Assembly (NCBI RefSeq): GCF_018607995.1
Contig: NZ_JABBAL010000034.1
Coordinates: 50,367 to 114,366, forward strand
Direction: 5' to 3'
Length of the DNA stretch: 64,000 nucleotides
DNA from: Planktotalea sp.
GTDB lineage: Bacteria; Pseudomonadota; Alphaproteobacteria; Rhodobacterales; Rhodobacteraceae
The notes under the pieces were generated by a model. The model searched no databases. It saw only the letters and a list, made by a program, of their open reading frames with translations, and was not told the origin of the DNA. Every line of letters begins with the position of its first letter. Position 1 is the first letter of the stretch. This document shows, piece by piece, positions 8,933 through 17,598 of the stretch. The translations under genes and the position numbers were made by a program.

Positions 8933-9469
8933 ATGTACCCTTTCATTCGTATGACCAAAGCTTTGTGGCAAAGCCGAAACCTACCTGCGATCGGGTTTGA
9001 CGAAACCCACGTGTCGCATCACCGGTGTTGGCCTTGGGACATCGATATGTGGATGGAGCTGAACAATGGGCGCACGCTAACTCTGCTCGATCTCGGGCGT
9101 ATTCCCTTGGCGAAGCGCGCGGGTTTGATCGATGTGCTTAAAGGCAACCGTTGGGGTCTGACGATGGCTGGAGTATCTGTGCGGTATCGCAGGCGCATTC
9201 GCACGTTTGAAGCCTTCACGATGAAATCACGCGCAGTGTGTTGGGATGAACGGTTCTTCTATCTCGAACAATGCATGATCAAAAGCGACGGCGAGGTCGC
9301 TAATCACGCCCTCTACCGAGCGGCGGTGACCGATAAATCCGGTATCCTGACGCCCGCGCGCGTAGCGGAAGCAATGGGGCGCGATACAGTATCGCCGCCC
9401 ATTCCCGCGTGGGTCGCCAACTGGATCGAAGCGGATGCAAGCCGCCCTTGGCCGCCGATGCAGGACTAA
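8933..9469 (+). CDS. Hot-dog fold acyl-CoA thioesterase family protein
   Basis: An in-frame start exists at 8687, but it would overlap yggT on the other strand. ATG 8933 has AGGAG at 8921-8925 and gives 178 residues starting MYPFIRMTKALW. The protein has the 4HBT/THEM6-like features FDETHVSHHRCWPWDID (the D-x-x-x-H-x-x-N/C region) and MELNNGRTLTLLDLGR. Such proteins hydrolyse acyl-CoA thioesters; the substrate is unknown. It lies 58 bp upstream of the MFS gene on the same strand. Confidence 0.8.
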   Translation: MYPFIRMTKALWQSRNLPAIGFDETHVSHHRCWPWDIDMWMELNNGRTLTLLDLGRIPLAKRAGLIDVLKGNRWGLTMAGVSVRYRRRIRTFEAFTMKSRAVCWDERFFYLEQCMIKSDGEVANHALYRAAVTDKSGILTPARVAEAMGRDTVSPPIPAWVANWIEADASRPWPPMQD

Positions 9470-9527
9470 ACGCTTGCGCGGATGAGTTTGTATCTGTCTA
9501 ACTGTTCCAAGCACAGGGGACAGAAAA

Positions 9528-10901
9528 ATGACAAGCGCAAACGCTAACAAAAACTTGCGGAAACGCGTCTGGGGTTGGTACTTTTTCGACTTCGCGAGCC
9601 AACCCTATCATACGGTTCTCAACACATTTATCTTCGGTCCCTTCTTTGTGGCGATTGCTGCGACTTACTACCTTGGCCAAGGGCTTGAGAAAGGGATCGC
9701 CGACGCCAATGCGCAATCCATTTGGGCGTGGACAACTGCGCTGATCGGGCTGATCATCGCTTTTTCTGCCCCCATTTTCGGCGCGATGGCGGATAGCACA
9801 GGGCGCAAAATGCCGTGGGTCATGTCGTTCAGTATTATGTATGTGCTGGGATGCGCAGCCCTTTGGTATACCGCGCCGGATGCGAGCAATTTATTCTGGA
9901 TGCTCGCTGCCTTCGGCGTCGGCTTTATCGGTGCTGAATACGCGCTTATTTTCACCAACGCGCAATTGCCGGGTTTGGGTGCACGGGAACAGATTGGTAA
10001 AATCTCCGGCTCCGGCTTTGCATTTGGCTATCTTGGTGGTGTAATCGCACTGGCCATCGCGCTTTTGTTACTGGTGGAACAGGGCAACGGGAAGACAGTC
10101 GCGGGCCTTGATCCTTTGTTCGGTCTTAATCCTGCGGCACACGAAGGAACGCGCGCGACGGGTCCCTTCGCGGCCATTTGGTTCATTGTGTTCATGATCC
10201 CTTATTTTCTCTGGGTACGCGAAGTGCGCACCGATCAAGTCAGATCCAGCTTTTCAGAGGCCTTTTCACAGGTCATCGCTTCGCTTAAAGGTCTCAAATC
10301 CCGCCGCTCTCTTGGGTACTTTCTTGTTGGCTCAATGTTCTACCGCGATGCGCTGAACGGGCTTTACGCGTTTGGTGGGGTATACGCGAAACTGGTGCTC
10401 GATTGGGAAGTCACTCAAATCGGCGTCTTCGGTGTTGTTGCTGCAATCGGCGCGGCGGTGTTTAGCTATCTTGGTGGCTTTGCAGATCGCCGATTTGGTC
10501 CAAAACCTGTGATCACCTTTACGATTATCATTCTGATGTGCGTCAGCCTTACGGTGATCAACATAACCCCTGACACGGTCTATGGCATAGGTGTCGCAGC
10601 AGGCACACCTGACCTTCTCTTCATCATTTGTGGCGTTTTAATCGGTGGTATGGGTGGTATGCTACAATCCTCAAGCCGCTCTTTGATGGTGCGCCACACG
10701 GACGCTGACAACGCGACCGAATATTTCGGGCTTTATGGTCTGTCTGGTCGCGCTACCGCGTTCCTTGCGCCGCTTCTCATCGGGATCGTCACAACCGTTA
10801 CGCAAAGTGCCCGTCTAGGCGTATCGCCTGTGATCTTCCTTTTCTTGATCGGCCTAATCCTGCTAGCCTACGTCCATAAAAATGGCGATTTTGAAAAATG
10901 A
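9528..10901 (+). CDS. MFS transporter, UMF1/Atg22-like family
   Basis: This 457-residue protein has about twelve hydrophobic segments. It begins with VWGWYFFDFASQPYHTVL, typical of the UMF1 family that includes the vacuolar amino-acid effluxer Atg22. It also has GAMADSTGRKMPW (MFS motif A variant between TM2 and TM3) and GGMGGMLQSSSRSLMVRH. Bacterial members are uncharacterised; amino acids are possible substrates. Its stop overlaps the start of mepA by 4 bp (ATGA, 10898-10901), so the two are translationally coupled. Confidence 0.88.
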   Translation: MTSANANKNLRKRVWGWYFFDFASQPYHTVLNTFIFGPFFVAIAATYYLGQGLEKGIADANAQSIWAWTTALIGLIIAFSAPIFGAMADSTGRKMPWVMSFSIMYVLGCAALWYTAPDASNLFWMLAAFGVGFIGAEYALIFTNAQLPGLGAREQIGKISGSGFAFGYLGGVIALAIALLLLVEQGNGKTVAGLDPLFGLNPAAHEGTRATGPFAAIWFIVFMIPYFLWVREVRTDQVRSSFSEAFSQVIASLKGLKSRRSLGYFLVGSMFYRDALNGLYAFGGVYAKLVLDWEVTQIGVFGVVAAIGAAVFSYLGGFADRRFGPKPVITFTIIILMCVSLTVINITPDTVYGIGVAAGTPDLLFIICGVLIGGMGGMLQSSSRSLMVRHTDADNATEYFGLYGLSGRATAFLAPLLIGIVTTVTQSARLGVSPVIFLFLIGLILLAYVHKNGDFEK

Positions 10902-11770
10902 TGCGCGTTGTTGCCGTTGTTCTGAGTTTGGTTGTCGCCCTCCCTTTGTCCGCAGCACCAGAAGCAAAACAGCTTTTTGGTGCTGCAAAAAATGGCTCCA
11001 CCCAGCGCGCCGCACCTTTGGGATCTTACACGAAAGGCTGCGCTGCCGGCTCGGTCGCATTGCCCGAAACGGGACCAACGTGGCAAGCCATGCGCCTGTC
11101 GCGCAATCGCAATTGGGGTCATCCGACGACAATCGATTTCATTCAAAAACTCTCTGCCAAGGCCGCGCAATTGCCTGGCTGGAATGGGCTTTATATTGGC
11201 GACATCAGCCAACCACGCGGCGGCCCTATGCTTTCTGGCCATCGCAGCCATCAGATTGGTCTCGACATCGATATCTGGATGTTGCCTGCGAATAATCTCA
11301 AACTTTCGCGTCGTGAACGCGAGAAGGTCAGCTCTATCTCGCTGCGTCGCGCGAAGGGTGCGTATATTAACAGCAAGTTCACGGTCCAGCACATGGAAAT
11401 CATGAAAGCGGCAGCAAAAGACAAACGTACCGCACGCATTTTTGTGTTCCCCGGTGCAAAAGTTGCGATGTGCAACGCGGAGAAAGGCAATCGTCGGTGG
11501 TTACGTAAAATTCGACCTTGGTATGGGCATCACTATCATTTTCACGTGCGCCTTGCCTGCCCCAAAGATGCGCGCGAATGTAAAGATCAGAACCCGCCAC
11601 CTGCTGGCGATGGCTGTGCAGATGCACAAAAATGGGTGAATGACATTTTGAACCCGCCAAAGGCCAAGCCGCGCGATCCGAATGCACCTAAGCCCAAGCC
11701 TCGGGTGCGCCGCAAATATGTTCTTTCTGACCTGCCTCAGCAATGCGCCGACGTTCTTCGCTCGCGCTAG
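10898..11770 (+). CDS. mepA: Penicillin-insensitive murein endopeptidase MepA
   Basis: This 290-residue secreted enzyme has a signal peptide (about residues 1-20, ending LPLSAAPEA). It shows the LAS-metallopeptidase motifs of MepA: GPMLSGHRSHQIGLDIDIW (zinc His and Asp) and PWYGHHYHFHVRLACP near residues 205-220. It cleaves D-alanyl-meso-diaminopimelyl cross-links in periplasmic murein. The C-terminal tail (residues 240-275) is rich in Pro and Lys. The gene overlaps the MFS gene by 4 bp upstream, and a decayed esterase begins inside its last 28 bp. Confidence 0.95.
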   Translation: MMRVVAVVLSLVVALPLSAAPEAKQLFGAAKNGSTQRAAPLGSYTKGCAAGSVALPETGPTWQAMRLSRNRNWGHPTTIDFIQKLSAKAAQLPGWNGLYIGDISQPRGGPMLSGHRSHQIGLDIDIWMLPANNLKLSRREREKVSSISLRRAKGAYINSKFTVQHMEIMKAAAKDKRTARIFVFPGAKVAMCNAEKGNRRWLRKIRPWYGHHYHFHVRLACPKDARECKDQNPPPAGDGCADAQKWVNDILNPPKAKPRDPNAPKPKPRVRRKYVLSDLPQQCADVLRSR

Positions 11771-12631
11771 CGATTTGCGCCGCTCTCTGTGCGTCGCCGC
11801 TTTTTGCTGAGCCACGCGCAGAACCGGTTGCACATTTCTCATGGCATCCAGAATACAAATATTCCAGTGGAGTTTCTGAACTAGAAGTCAACGCCGATGG
11901 GTTGCGTTTTGTTTCTGTCAGCGACGATGACACGCTATATCGTGGCAACCTTACGCGCGATCAGGATGGCTTATTGGAAAGTGCGACCCTAGTCGAAACC
12001 ATTCCTTTAGTTATCGAAGACGGAACGCGAACTGACCCAAAACGCTACCGCGATATGGAGGGTCTCACTGGCGTCCAACGGTGTGATCCACATCTCTGCT
12101 GAACATAATTCACGCACTCTAAGCTATGCAGACGCAAAGGGCACACCCGACACACAGCAGCTTCCTTTCGTCAAAACAAACACGCCCAAGAACGTCGGGT
12201 ACGAAGCCTTCGCGATTTCGCCAGAAGGACATTTAATCGTCATGCGCGAAAAATCTGCCAGCATTCAAACACAATTTTGAATTTACCAAAGAGCTACTGA
12301 TGGCACATGGAGCACCATCTACAACCTTCCCCGTGTTGGTAGCTTTCGTCCAGTTGGCGCAGATTTTGAGCCAGATGGTCATCTTTACGTGCTAACGCGT
12401 GGTTTCAACGGTTTCGCGTTTGCCACGCAGATAGAGCGTGTCCAGCTTAGTAACGGCAAACCCGTTGGGCAAGGGCGTATATTCGCCAGTGAATTCGGAC
12501 AATTCGATAATCTTGAGGGTATTTCTGTTTGGCGTGATCAACAGGGAAAAATTCGTCTCATGGCGACCTCTGACGAAAAATTTAGTCGCTTCCAATCCAC
12601 CATCATCGTTGAGTTTGAGCTGCAGGAATAA
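11743..12631 (+). pseudogene. Phytase-like secreted esterase, frameshifted and interrupted
   Basis: Three pieces together read as one protein of about 295 residues of the 'esterase-like activity of phytase' family. Piece one (from 11743) has a signal peptide and SSGVSELEVNADGLRFVSVSDD. Near 12068-12071 the frame slips, and piece two continues SNGVIHISAEHNSRTLSYAD in frame 2. A TGA at 12278-12280 interrupts it. The same frame then continues IYQRATDGTW to DFEPDGHLYVLTRGF and ends at 12631. One frameshift plus one nonsense codon make expression of the full protein unlikely. The start overlaps mepA by 28 bp, so the gene was probably once co-translated with it. Confidence 0.85.
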
Positions 12632-12681
12632 CTTGCCATACACCGTTACAAGGCCTAAACGGCATCGACTCTCACTTAAGA

Positions 12682-12713
12682 GAGGAAGTAGCCGCAACCT
12701 TGTAAAAAACGGG
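12682..12713 (+). promoter_or_regulatory. Candidate preQ1-I-like riboswitch before yhhQ
   Basis: The leader 9-40 bases ahead of the yhhQ start can fold as a small H-type pseudoknot. GAGG (12682-12685) pairs with CCTT (12698-12701, one G-U), and loop CCG (12692-12694) pairs with CGG (12710-12712) after an uninterrupted A6 run (12704-12709). A C precedes AACC as in preQ1-I aptamers, where that C pairs with the ligand. The 3' CGGG is also the only weak ribosome-binding sequence, so ligand binding could hide it. The downstream gene transports queuosine precursors, which fits. P1 is short, so this remains a candidate. Confidence 0.4.
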
Positions 12714-12721
12714 CACTCAAT

Positions 12722-13354
12722 ATGACACGCACTTATCTTCCTGGCATCCTTGCCATGGCAACCATCGTTGTTGCCTCTAATATCCTCGTACAGTTTCTGT
12801 TTGGTCAATGGCTGACGTGGGGCGCATTTACCTACCCCTTCGCGTTCCTTGTGACGGACCTGATGAACCGCATCTATGGTGCGAACGCCGCGCGCCGCGT
12901 AATTTTCGTGGGTTTCGTGATTGGCGTTATTTGCTCGCTAATCGGTACACAGATGCCAGGCGAATTCGGCCCGCTGGTCACACTTCGTATCGCAATTGGC
13001 TCCGGAACGGCGTTCCTTGTGGCACAGTTGATCGACGTCTCGATCTTCTCAGCGTTAAAAAACGACAAGTGGTGGCGCGCGCCTTTGGCGTCTTCGATTA
13101 TCGGCTCTACGGTTGATACTGCGCTCTTCTTCACCATCGCATTCTCGGCTAGCCTCATTTTCCTTGAGCCGTCTAATGATGTGAGCTGGGCAAATGAAAC
13201 GTTGCCAGTTCTAGGGTTCGGACCCATTGCCCCGCTCTGGACGTCCTGGGCCGTCGCTGATTGGGGCGTGAAATTGACCCTCGCCTTGATCGCATTGATG
13301 CCGTTCAAAGCAATCACCACGCGTTGGTACAAAAATAGAGAGCATTCCGCCTAA
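12722..13354 (+). CDS. yhhQ: Queuosine precursor transporter YhhQ (VUT/DUF165 family)
   Basis: This 210-residue membrane protein has about six hydrophobic segments. It carries the VUT family landmarks FPFAFLVTDLMN-like (TYPFAFLVTDLMNRIYG) near residue 40, SSIIGSTVDTALFF near residue 125 and a C-terminal basic tail. YhhQ imports preQ0/preQ1 for queuosine synthesis in tRNA wobble positions. No strong Shine-Dalgarno precedes ATG 12722; the preQ1-like element occupies that position. The gene stands alone, between the dead esterase and the short ORF/hairpin element. Confidence 0.92.
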   Translation: MTRTYLPGILAMATIVVASNILVQFLFGQWLTWGAFTYPFAFLVTDLMNRIYGANAARRVIFVGFVIGVICSLIGTQMPGEFGPLVTLRIAIGSGTAFLVAQLIDVSIFSALKNDKWWRAPLASSIIGSTVDTALFFTIAFSASLIFLEPSNDVSWANETLPVLGFGPIAPLWTSWAVADWGVKLTLALIALMPFKAITTRWYKNREHSA

Positions 13355-13425
13355 AAAACATTTGGTGTTCACCGATATCCATGCCATCCTTTCTTTGATT
13401 GAAACAAATGAGAGGAGGTGATCCT

Positions 13426-13482
13426 GTGTCTAAAAAGGTATTGGAGAATGGTGTTGGGACAATTTGCGAGGTGCGCCGCTAG
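13426..13482 (+). CDS. 18-codon small ORF with extended anti-SD match
   Basis: GTG 13426 opens an 18-codon ORF (MSKKVLENGVGTICEVRR). AGGAGGTGATCC (13413-13424) immediately precedes it. These 12 bases are perfectly complementary to the 3' end of 16S rRNA, far longer than any other Shine-Dalgarno noted in the window, and GGAGG is 7 bases from the start. The last codons (CGC CGC TAG) lie inside the left arm of a long hairpin (13460-13517). The ORF is too short for a stable enzyme and looks like a leader peptide. A terminator follows at 13555-13582 and arfB at 13616. I do not recognise the peptide from any described leader. Confidence 0.55.
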   Translation: MSKKVLENGVGTICEVRR

Positions 13483-13517
13483 CGGCAACCCCTAGCCGGC
13501 CTTGCGCCCGCAAATTG
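13460..13517 (+). promoter_or_regulatory. Long imperfect hairpin overlapping the small ORF stop codon
   Basis: CAATTTGCG (13460-13468) pairs perfectly with CGCAAATTG (13509-13517). Inside, GGTGC (13470-13474) pairs with GCGCC (13504-13508, one G-U), CCG (13476-13478) with CGG (13497-13499) and CTAG (13479-13482) with CTAG (13492-13495), leaving a nine-base loop. About 21 pairs form in all. No T-tract follows, so it is not itself a terminator. A ribosome stopped at the small ORF stop (13480-13482) would block it. GGCCTT (13498-13503) is partly sequestered here and could otherwise pair with the left arm of the downstream terminator. Confidence 0.6.
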
Positions 13518-13554
13518 GCGACTGCCTAACTAGCACGCCTCCGAAACTCAGATT

Positions 13555-13582
13555 AAGGGCCGCTCATCGGGTGGCCCTTTTT
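13555..13582 (+). terminator. Intrinsic terminator before arfB
   Basis: AAGGGCC (13555-13561) and GGCCCTT (13573-13579) form a perfect 7-bp stem with an 11-base loop, followed by TTTTT (13578-13582, the first two shared with the stem). It ends the small-ORF transcript or acts as an attenuator for arfB, whose start is 33 bases further. Confidence 0.85.
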
Positions 13583-13615
13583 GCGTCTGGCGGCGCGGCG
13601 TGGCATGTAAGGCGC

Positions 13616-14038
13616 ATGTTACAAATCACACCCACCTTAGAGATTGCCGATTGGGAGCTGACGGAAACGTTCACGCGCGCCTCCGGTCCAGGTGGGCAGA
13701 ATGTGAACAAAGTCTCAACTGCTGTGGAATTACGCTTTGAAGCAGATCGTTCACCAAGCCTCACAGGACCCGTCAAGTCCCGCTTGAAGCGTTTGGCTGG
13801 CCGACGTTGGACATTAGACGGTGCCTTAATCATCCGTGCAGAAGAGGAACGTAGCCAAGCCCGAAACCGGGCAATCGCACGCGAACGACTGGCCGACTTG
13901 ATCCGCAAAGCGTTGGTCGCGCCGAAACAACGCATTGCAACGCGCCCCACATTGGGCAGCAAAAAACGCCGCTTGAAATCCAAGAAGGAACGCGGCGAAG
14001 TGAAAGCGCTCCGTGGTCGCATAACCGACGACGATTAA
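13616..14038 (+). CDS. arfB: Ribosome rescue factor ArfB (peptidyl-tRNA hydrolase YaeJ)
   Basis: ATG 13616 gives 140 residues beginning MLQITPTLEIADWEL; a longer frame to 13502 would run through the terminator. The class I release factor-like domain has the catalytic GGQ in RASGPGGQNVNKVSTAVELR near residue 28. It has a basic C-terminal tail ending about KKERGEVKALRGRITDDD, which in the family enters the empty mRNA channel of stalled ribosomes. ArfB hydrolyses peptidyl-tRNA on non-stop ribosomes as a backup to trans-translation. Its stop overlaps the 3' end of pncB (convergent) by 4 bp. The structured leader with a small ORF may regulate it. Confidence 0.93.
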   Translation: MLQITPTLEIADWELTETFTRASGPGGQNVNKVSTAVELRFEADRSPSLTGPVKSRLKRLAGRRWTLDGALIIRAEEERSQARNRAIARERLADLIRKALVAPKQRIATRPTLGSKKRRLKSKKERGEVKALRGRITDDD

Positions 14039-15324
14039 ACGATCATCTCTTGGTGGGTCTGTTGGCCCAATTCAAACACGCGTTTGTATCGTTCTATCTG
14101 AGCCGCAGGACCCATTGCCTTGCCGGGATTGTCCGACAGTTTAACCGTCGGTTTTTTATCCGCTTCGACCGCTTTGCACACGATTGAAAACGGATCGAGG
14201 CCACCATCCGGCACCAATTCGCGGAAATCGTTGGTCAAAAGTGTCCCCCAACCAAAGCTCACACGCACGCGACCTTCAAACTGTTTGTGCAGCTCGATAA
14301 TCTTCTCAACATCCAAACCGTCCGAAAAAATGACCAGTTTATCGCGCGGATCTTCTCCGCGCTCTTTCCACCATTTGATCGCTATTTCAGCGCCCGTCGC
14401 AGGATCACCAGAATCGATGCGAATACCCGTCCAACCCGCTAGCCAATCAGGCGCATGTTCAAGGAAGCCTTGGGTGCCATAGGTATCGGGCAAGATGATG
14501 CGGAGATTTCCATCGTGCTCTTCCTGCCAATCTTCCAAAACCTGGTAGGGGGCCTGACGCAACGCATCATCGGTCTGTGCCAGCGCAGAATAGACCATCG
14601 GCAATTCATGCGCGTTGGTTCCAATCGCTTCGATGTCGCGTTTCATTGCGATCTTGCAATTGGACGTCCCTACGAACTTCTCGCCGAGCCCTTCTTGCAT
14701 CGCTTGCACACACCAATCCTGCCATAGAAAAGAATGCCGACGCCGCGTTCCAAAATCAGCAATGCGGAGGCCATCAACAGCGCACAAACGTTCGACTTTT
14801 TCCCAAACCCGGGTCATTGCGCGGGCATATAAAACCTGAAGCTCGAATTTGCCCATATTGTCTAGGACCGCTCGGCTGCGCAGCTCCATCAACACCGCGA
14901 GCGCGGGAATTTCCCACAACATGACTTCGCACCATTTGCCTTCAAACGTCAGCTCGTACTGGCCATCGCATTTTTCCAAGTGATACTCGGGGAGACGCAT
15001 ATTTTCGAACCACTCCATAAAGTCGGATCGAAACATTTGGCGTTTGCCGTAGAAAGTATTGCCGCGCAGCCACGTACTTTCACCGCGGCTCAGCGATAGC
15101 GAACGGATATGATCCAGTTGTTCGCGCAGCTCACCTTCGTCAATCAGGTCACCAAGACGAACCGACTTAGTTCTGTTGATCAGACTAAATTTGACGTGCG
15201 TGTTTGGGTGGCTCTGAAAGACCGATTGGCACATCAAAAGTTTATAAAAATCATCGTCAATGAGGGAGCGAATGATTGGGTCAATCTTCCATTTGTGGTT
15301 CCACACGCGTGTTGCAATATCCAA
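14035..15324 (-). CDS. pncB: Nicotinate phosphoribosyltransferase
   Basis: This 429-residue enzyme converts nicotinate and PRPP to nicotinate mononucleotide in NAD salvage. It has the family N-terminus SLIDDDFYKLLMCQ, the central RIADFGTRRRHSFLWQD, GTSNCKIAM followed by IGTNAHELPM (with the phosphorylated-His region), GIRIDSGDP and SFGWGTLLTND. Length matches PncB. It lies a short distance from pncA (nicotinamidase), with only a decayed kinase gene between, so the two consecutive salvage steps are clustered. Confidence 0.97.
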   Translation of the reverse strand: MDIATRVWNHKWKIDPIIRSLIDDDFYKLLMCQSVFQSHPNTHVKFSLINRTKSVRLGDLIDEGELREQLDHIRSLSLSRGESTWLRGNTFYGKRQMFRSDFMEWFENMRLPEYHLEKCDGQYELTFEGKWCEVMLWEIPALAVLMELRSRAVLDNMGKFELQVLYARAMTRVWEKVERLCAVDGLRIADFGTRRRHSFLWQDWCVQAMQEGLGEKFVGTSNCKIAMKRDIEAIGTNAHELPMVYSALAQTDDALRQAPYQVLEDWQEEHDGNLRIILPDTYGTQGFLEHAPDWLAGWTGIRIDSGDPATGAEIAIKWWKERGEDPRDKLVIFSDGLDVEKIIELHKQFEGRVRVSFGWGTLLTNDFRELVPDGGLDPFSIVCKAVEADKKPTVKLSDNPGKAMGPAAQIERYKRVFELGQQTHQEMIV

Positions 15325-15379
15325 AATCGACCCTCACCTGCAAATGTTACGCCTTGATACGCCAAAGGTTTGATCGGAT

Positions 15380-17493
15380 CAAAGCTGATTTGCTGCCATT
15401 TCAGCACTGAGTTCGGAAAGCTTCAAAAGAAAATCCGCCTTCTTCACAGGTTTTGCAAAAAAATCATCCATACCTGCGTCGAAACGAGCTTTTCGATCAT
15501 TGGCAAAAGCGTTTGCTGTAAGCGCTATTATACGCGGCTGTACTTATTGTTGAGCGCGAATATGTTTCGTAGCCTCAAGTCCGTCCATTTGGGGCATAGA
15601 TATATCCATGAAAATCAAATTAGGCGATAACTCTTTCGCGTTTTCAGAAGCTTATTGATCATTATGCACAAAATGAACATCAATGGGTAAGTCCCTTAGG
15701 TACTTCGAAATCAGGAACCTGTTTGTTTTGTTATCCTCCGCAACCAGGACCAACATCGATGAAATGTCCTTTGCAGCTAATGCTGACGCAACCTTTTTGC
15801 TCTGAGTGTTTTGCGCCCGACCGAGCATCAAAGTGATTTGAAATGTTGGTCCATTACCCGGTTCAGAGTGAACTACGATATCGCTATCCATGAGCCGCGC
15901 AAGTTGGCGCGAAATCGAGAGGCCAAGCTCGATTCCAGCGGCTTTTCGGGTTGTTTTGCTATCTGCTTTTTGGAATTTTCAAAGCTCTGAGCGTTGCAAT
16001 CTCTAGGAACGTTGCCTTGCGATGTAGCATTAGGCCGCATTCCCAATCACATTGAGCAAAATTTACCGAATACGTCCGCTGTCGCCAATCACCTACTTCG
16101 GAAAAACTTCATCCTGAATGACGTCCAGGTAGATGCCCTTGCTCGCTGCTTGGGGGCTAAACAATTCGACGGAACTGTGAAAACAACTATTGAAATCGAA
16201 TTGCCGTGGTTCCATCGTAGGGTGCCTCACATCAAGTTTTGAGATGTCCAAAATATCATTGATAATTGCCAGAAGGGCATCGGCAGATACGTTAATGGTT
16301 CACGCGTAAGCTTGCGCGTCCTAAGAAAGATCAAGGTCGGCAAAACGATCAGTCAGGCCGATGATCCCGTTCATTGATGTTATAATTTTATGGCCCATAG
16401 TGGCAAGAAATTCGCTTTTTTGCGCGCTCCCCTTTCTCAGCGAGAACCTCCGCATGGGCGAGCTCTTGTTCATGCGTTTTGATCGCAGTAATATCTGCGC
16501 TCAATCACACCAATCGTTTCAATAGATCTGTTATCCAATTTGACCGGCGCAATATTAGTTTCAACCCGGACCTTTTCACCATCTTTTCATTTATTCAAAA
16601 CCTCAGCGCGAATTGGGTCACCTGTTTGAATGTGTTACGCAATCTTTTTTGAGACCTCTAAATCAATCGCCTCATCATTCAAAAAATCGGGAGGCGTTCG
16701 GCCAATCGCTTCGGAGCGCATGTAGCCTGTGATTTTTGAAAATGCTTTGTTCACCCAAGAAATTCACCCATAAGAGTCTGAAATTATGATACTATGTTTA
16801 GAATTTTCGTGCCGCGAGTGACAGCTTTCTCGCTTGCACTTCCGATTCTTTTTCAGTTTGTCGGATGCTTCTAATGCTTGCGATTTCACCAAAATTTGTC
16901 GGTTGTTCTTTTGGTGTTTCGCATCACTCAACACGACATATTGCAAAATTACATAGACGATATAGGTCATCATCAGCATCGTTAGAGCGTCGGCCGTAAA
17001 GGGTTTCAGCTGCGCGTTTGATCGCCCCAACTGATCGATAATTATGACCTAAAATGTAAGCGAATAAAGGGGCAAACCGGATCAAAGAACTAGACTTGTG
17101 ATAGAGCCAAATCAAGCCAGCATTGAGCGCCGCAAACATCAAAAAAACGAGCGCGAAATTTACACCTGCTCCGCCCTGTGGCAGAAGATCGGCCAACAGG
17201 ATGCAAATCGAAGTTCATAAGTCTTGAAAAGCAGCGGTCGTCATAGCCGCGATGTTCACAGTCTTATATTTTTTGCCCTGATCAAGCGCTAAAAATTGCC
17301 ACTTGAGATTATAGCAATCCAATAACTCGCCACAGAGCGCGATGGCAAAAGCAAGCAAGCTAAAAAATGGTGTCGTTAGAAGCGCTACGAAACAGGAACC
17401 GACAACCGTTAAGATCTGCCGTTTTCCAAAATGTGCAATCCGTCGACGCACATATCTTTGGAACCCCTCGACAATGACGTCATCGCGACTCAA
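15380..17493 (-). pseudogene. Membrane hybrid sensor histidine kinase, heavily decayed
   Basis: Read from 17493 downward in shifting frames, the remnants follow the order of a hybrid kinase. There is an N-terminal membrane region (hydrophobic segments at about 17215-17493 and 16924-17196) and a PAS domain (AIGRTPPDFLNDEAIDLEVS, about 16650-16710). A HisKA dimerisation helix follows with a damaged H-box (EFLATMGHKIITSMNGIIG, about 16360-16420), then the end of the ATPase domain (VVHSEPGNGPTFQITLML, about 15825-15880). Last is a receiver starting LVLVAEDNKTNRFLISKYL and ending [10 protein letters not shown] with stop 15380-15382. At least five frameshifts or stops are visible. It separates pncA from pncB. 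Confidence 0.85.
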
Positions 17494-17598
17494 AATGGTG
17501 GCCTAGTGTTTGCTAGGCTGGGGAATCCCCTATTACTCGGGTCTCTGCTCACCCTCCTCTGTGATGCAAGAATATTAACGAATCGGGCAATGGGGCCG

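Noticed and set aside
13413..13582. tmRNA (ssrA), because a short ORF and structured RNA lie next to a ribosome-rescue gene
   Set aside because: There is no tRNA-like acceptor half, no T-loop sequence (GGTTCGA-type), no CCA end, and the peptide does not resemble a proteolysis tag ending in Ala-Ala.
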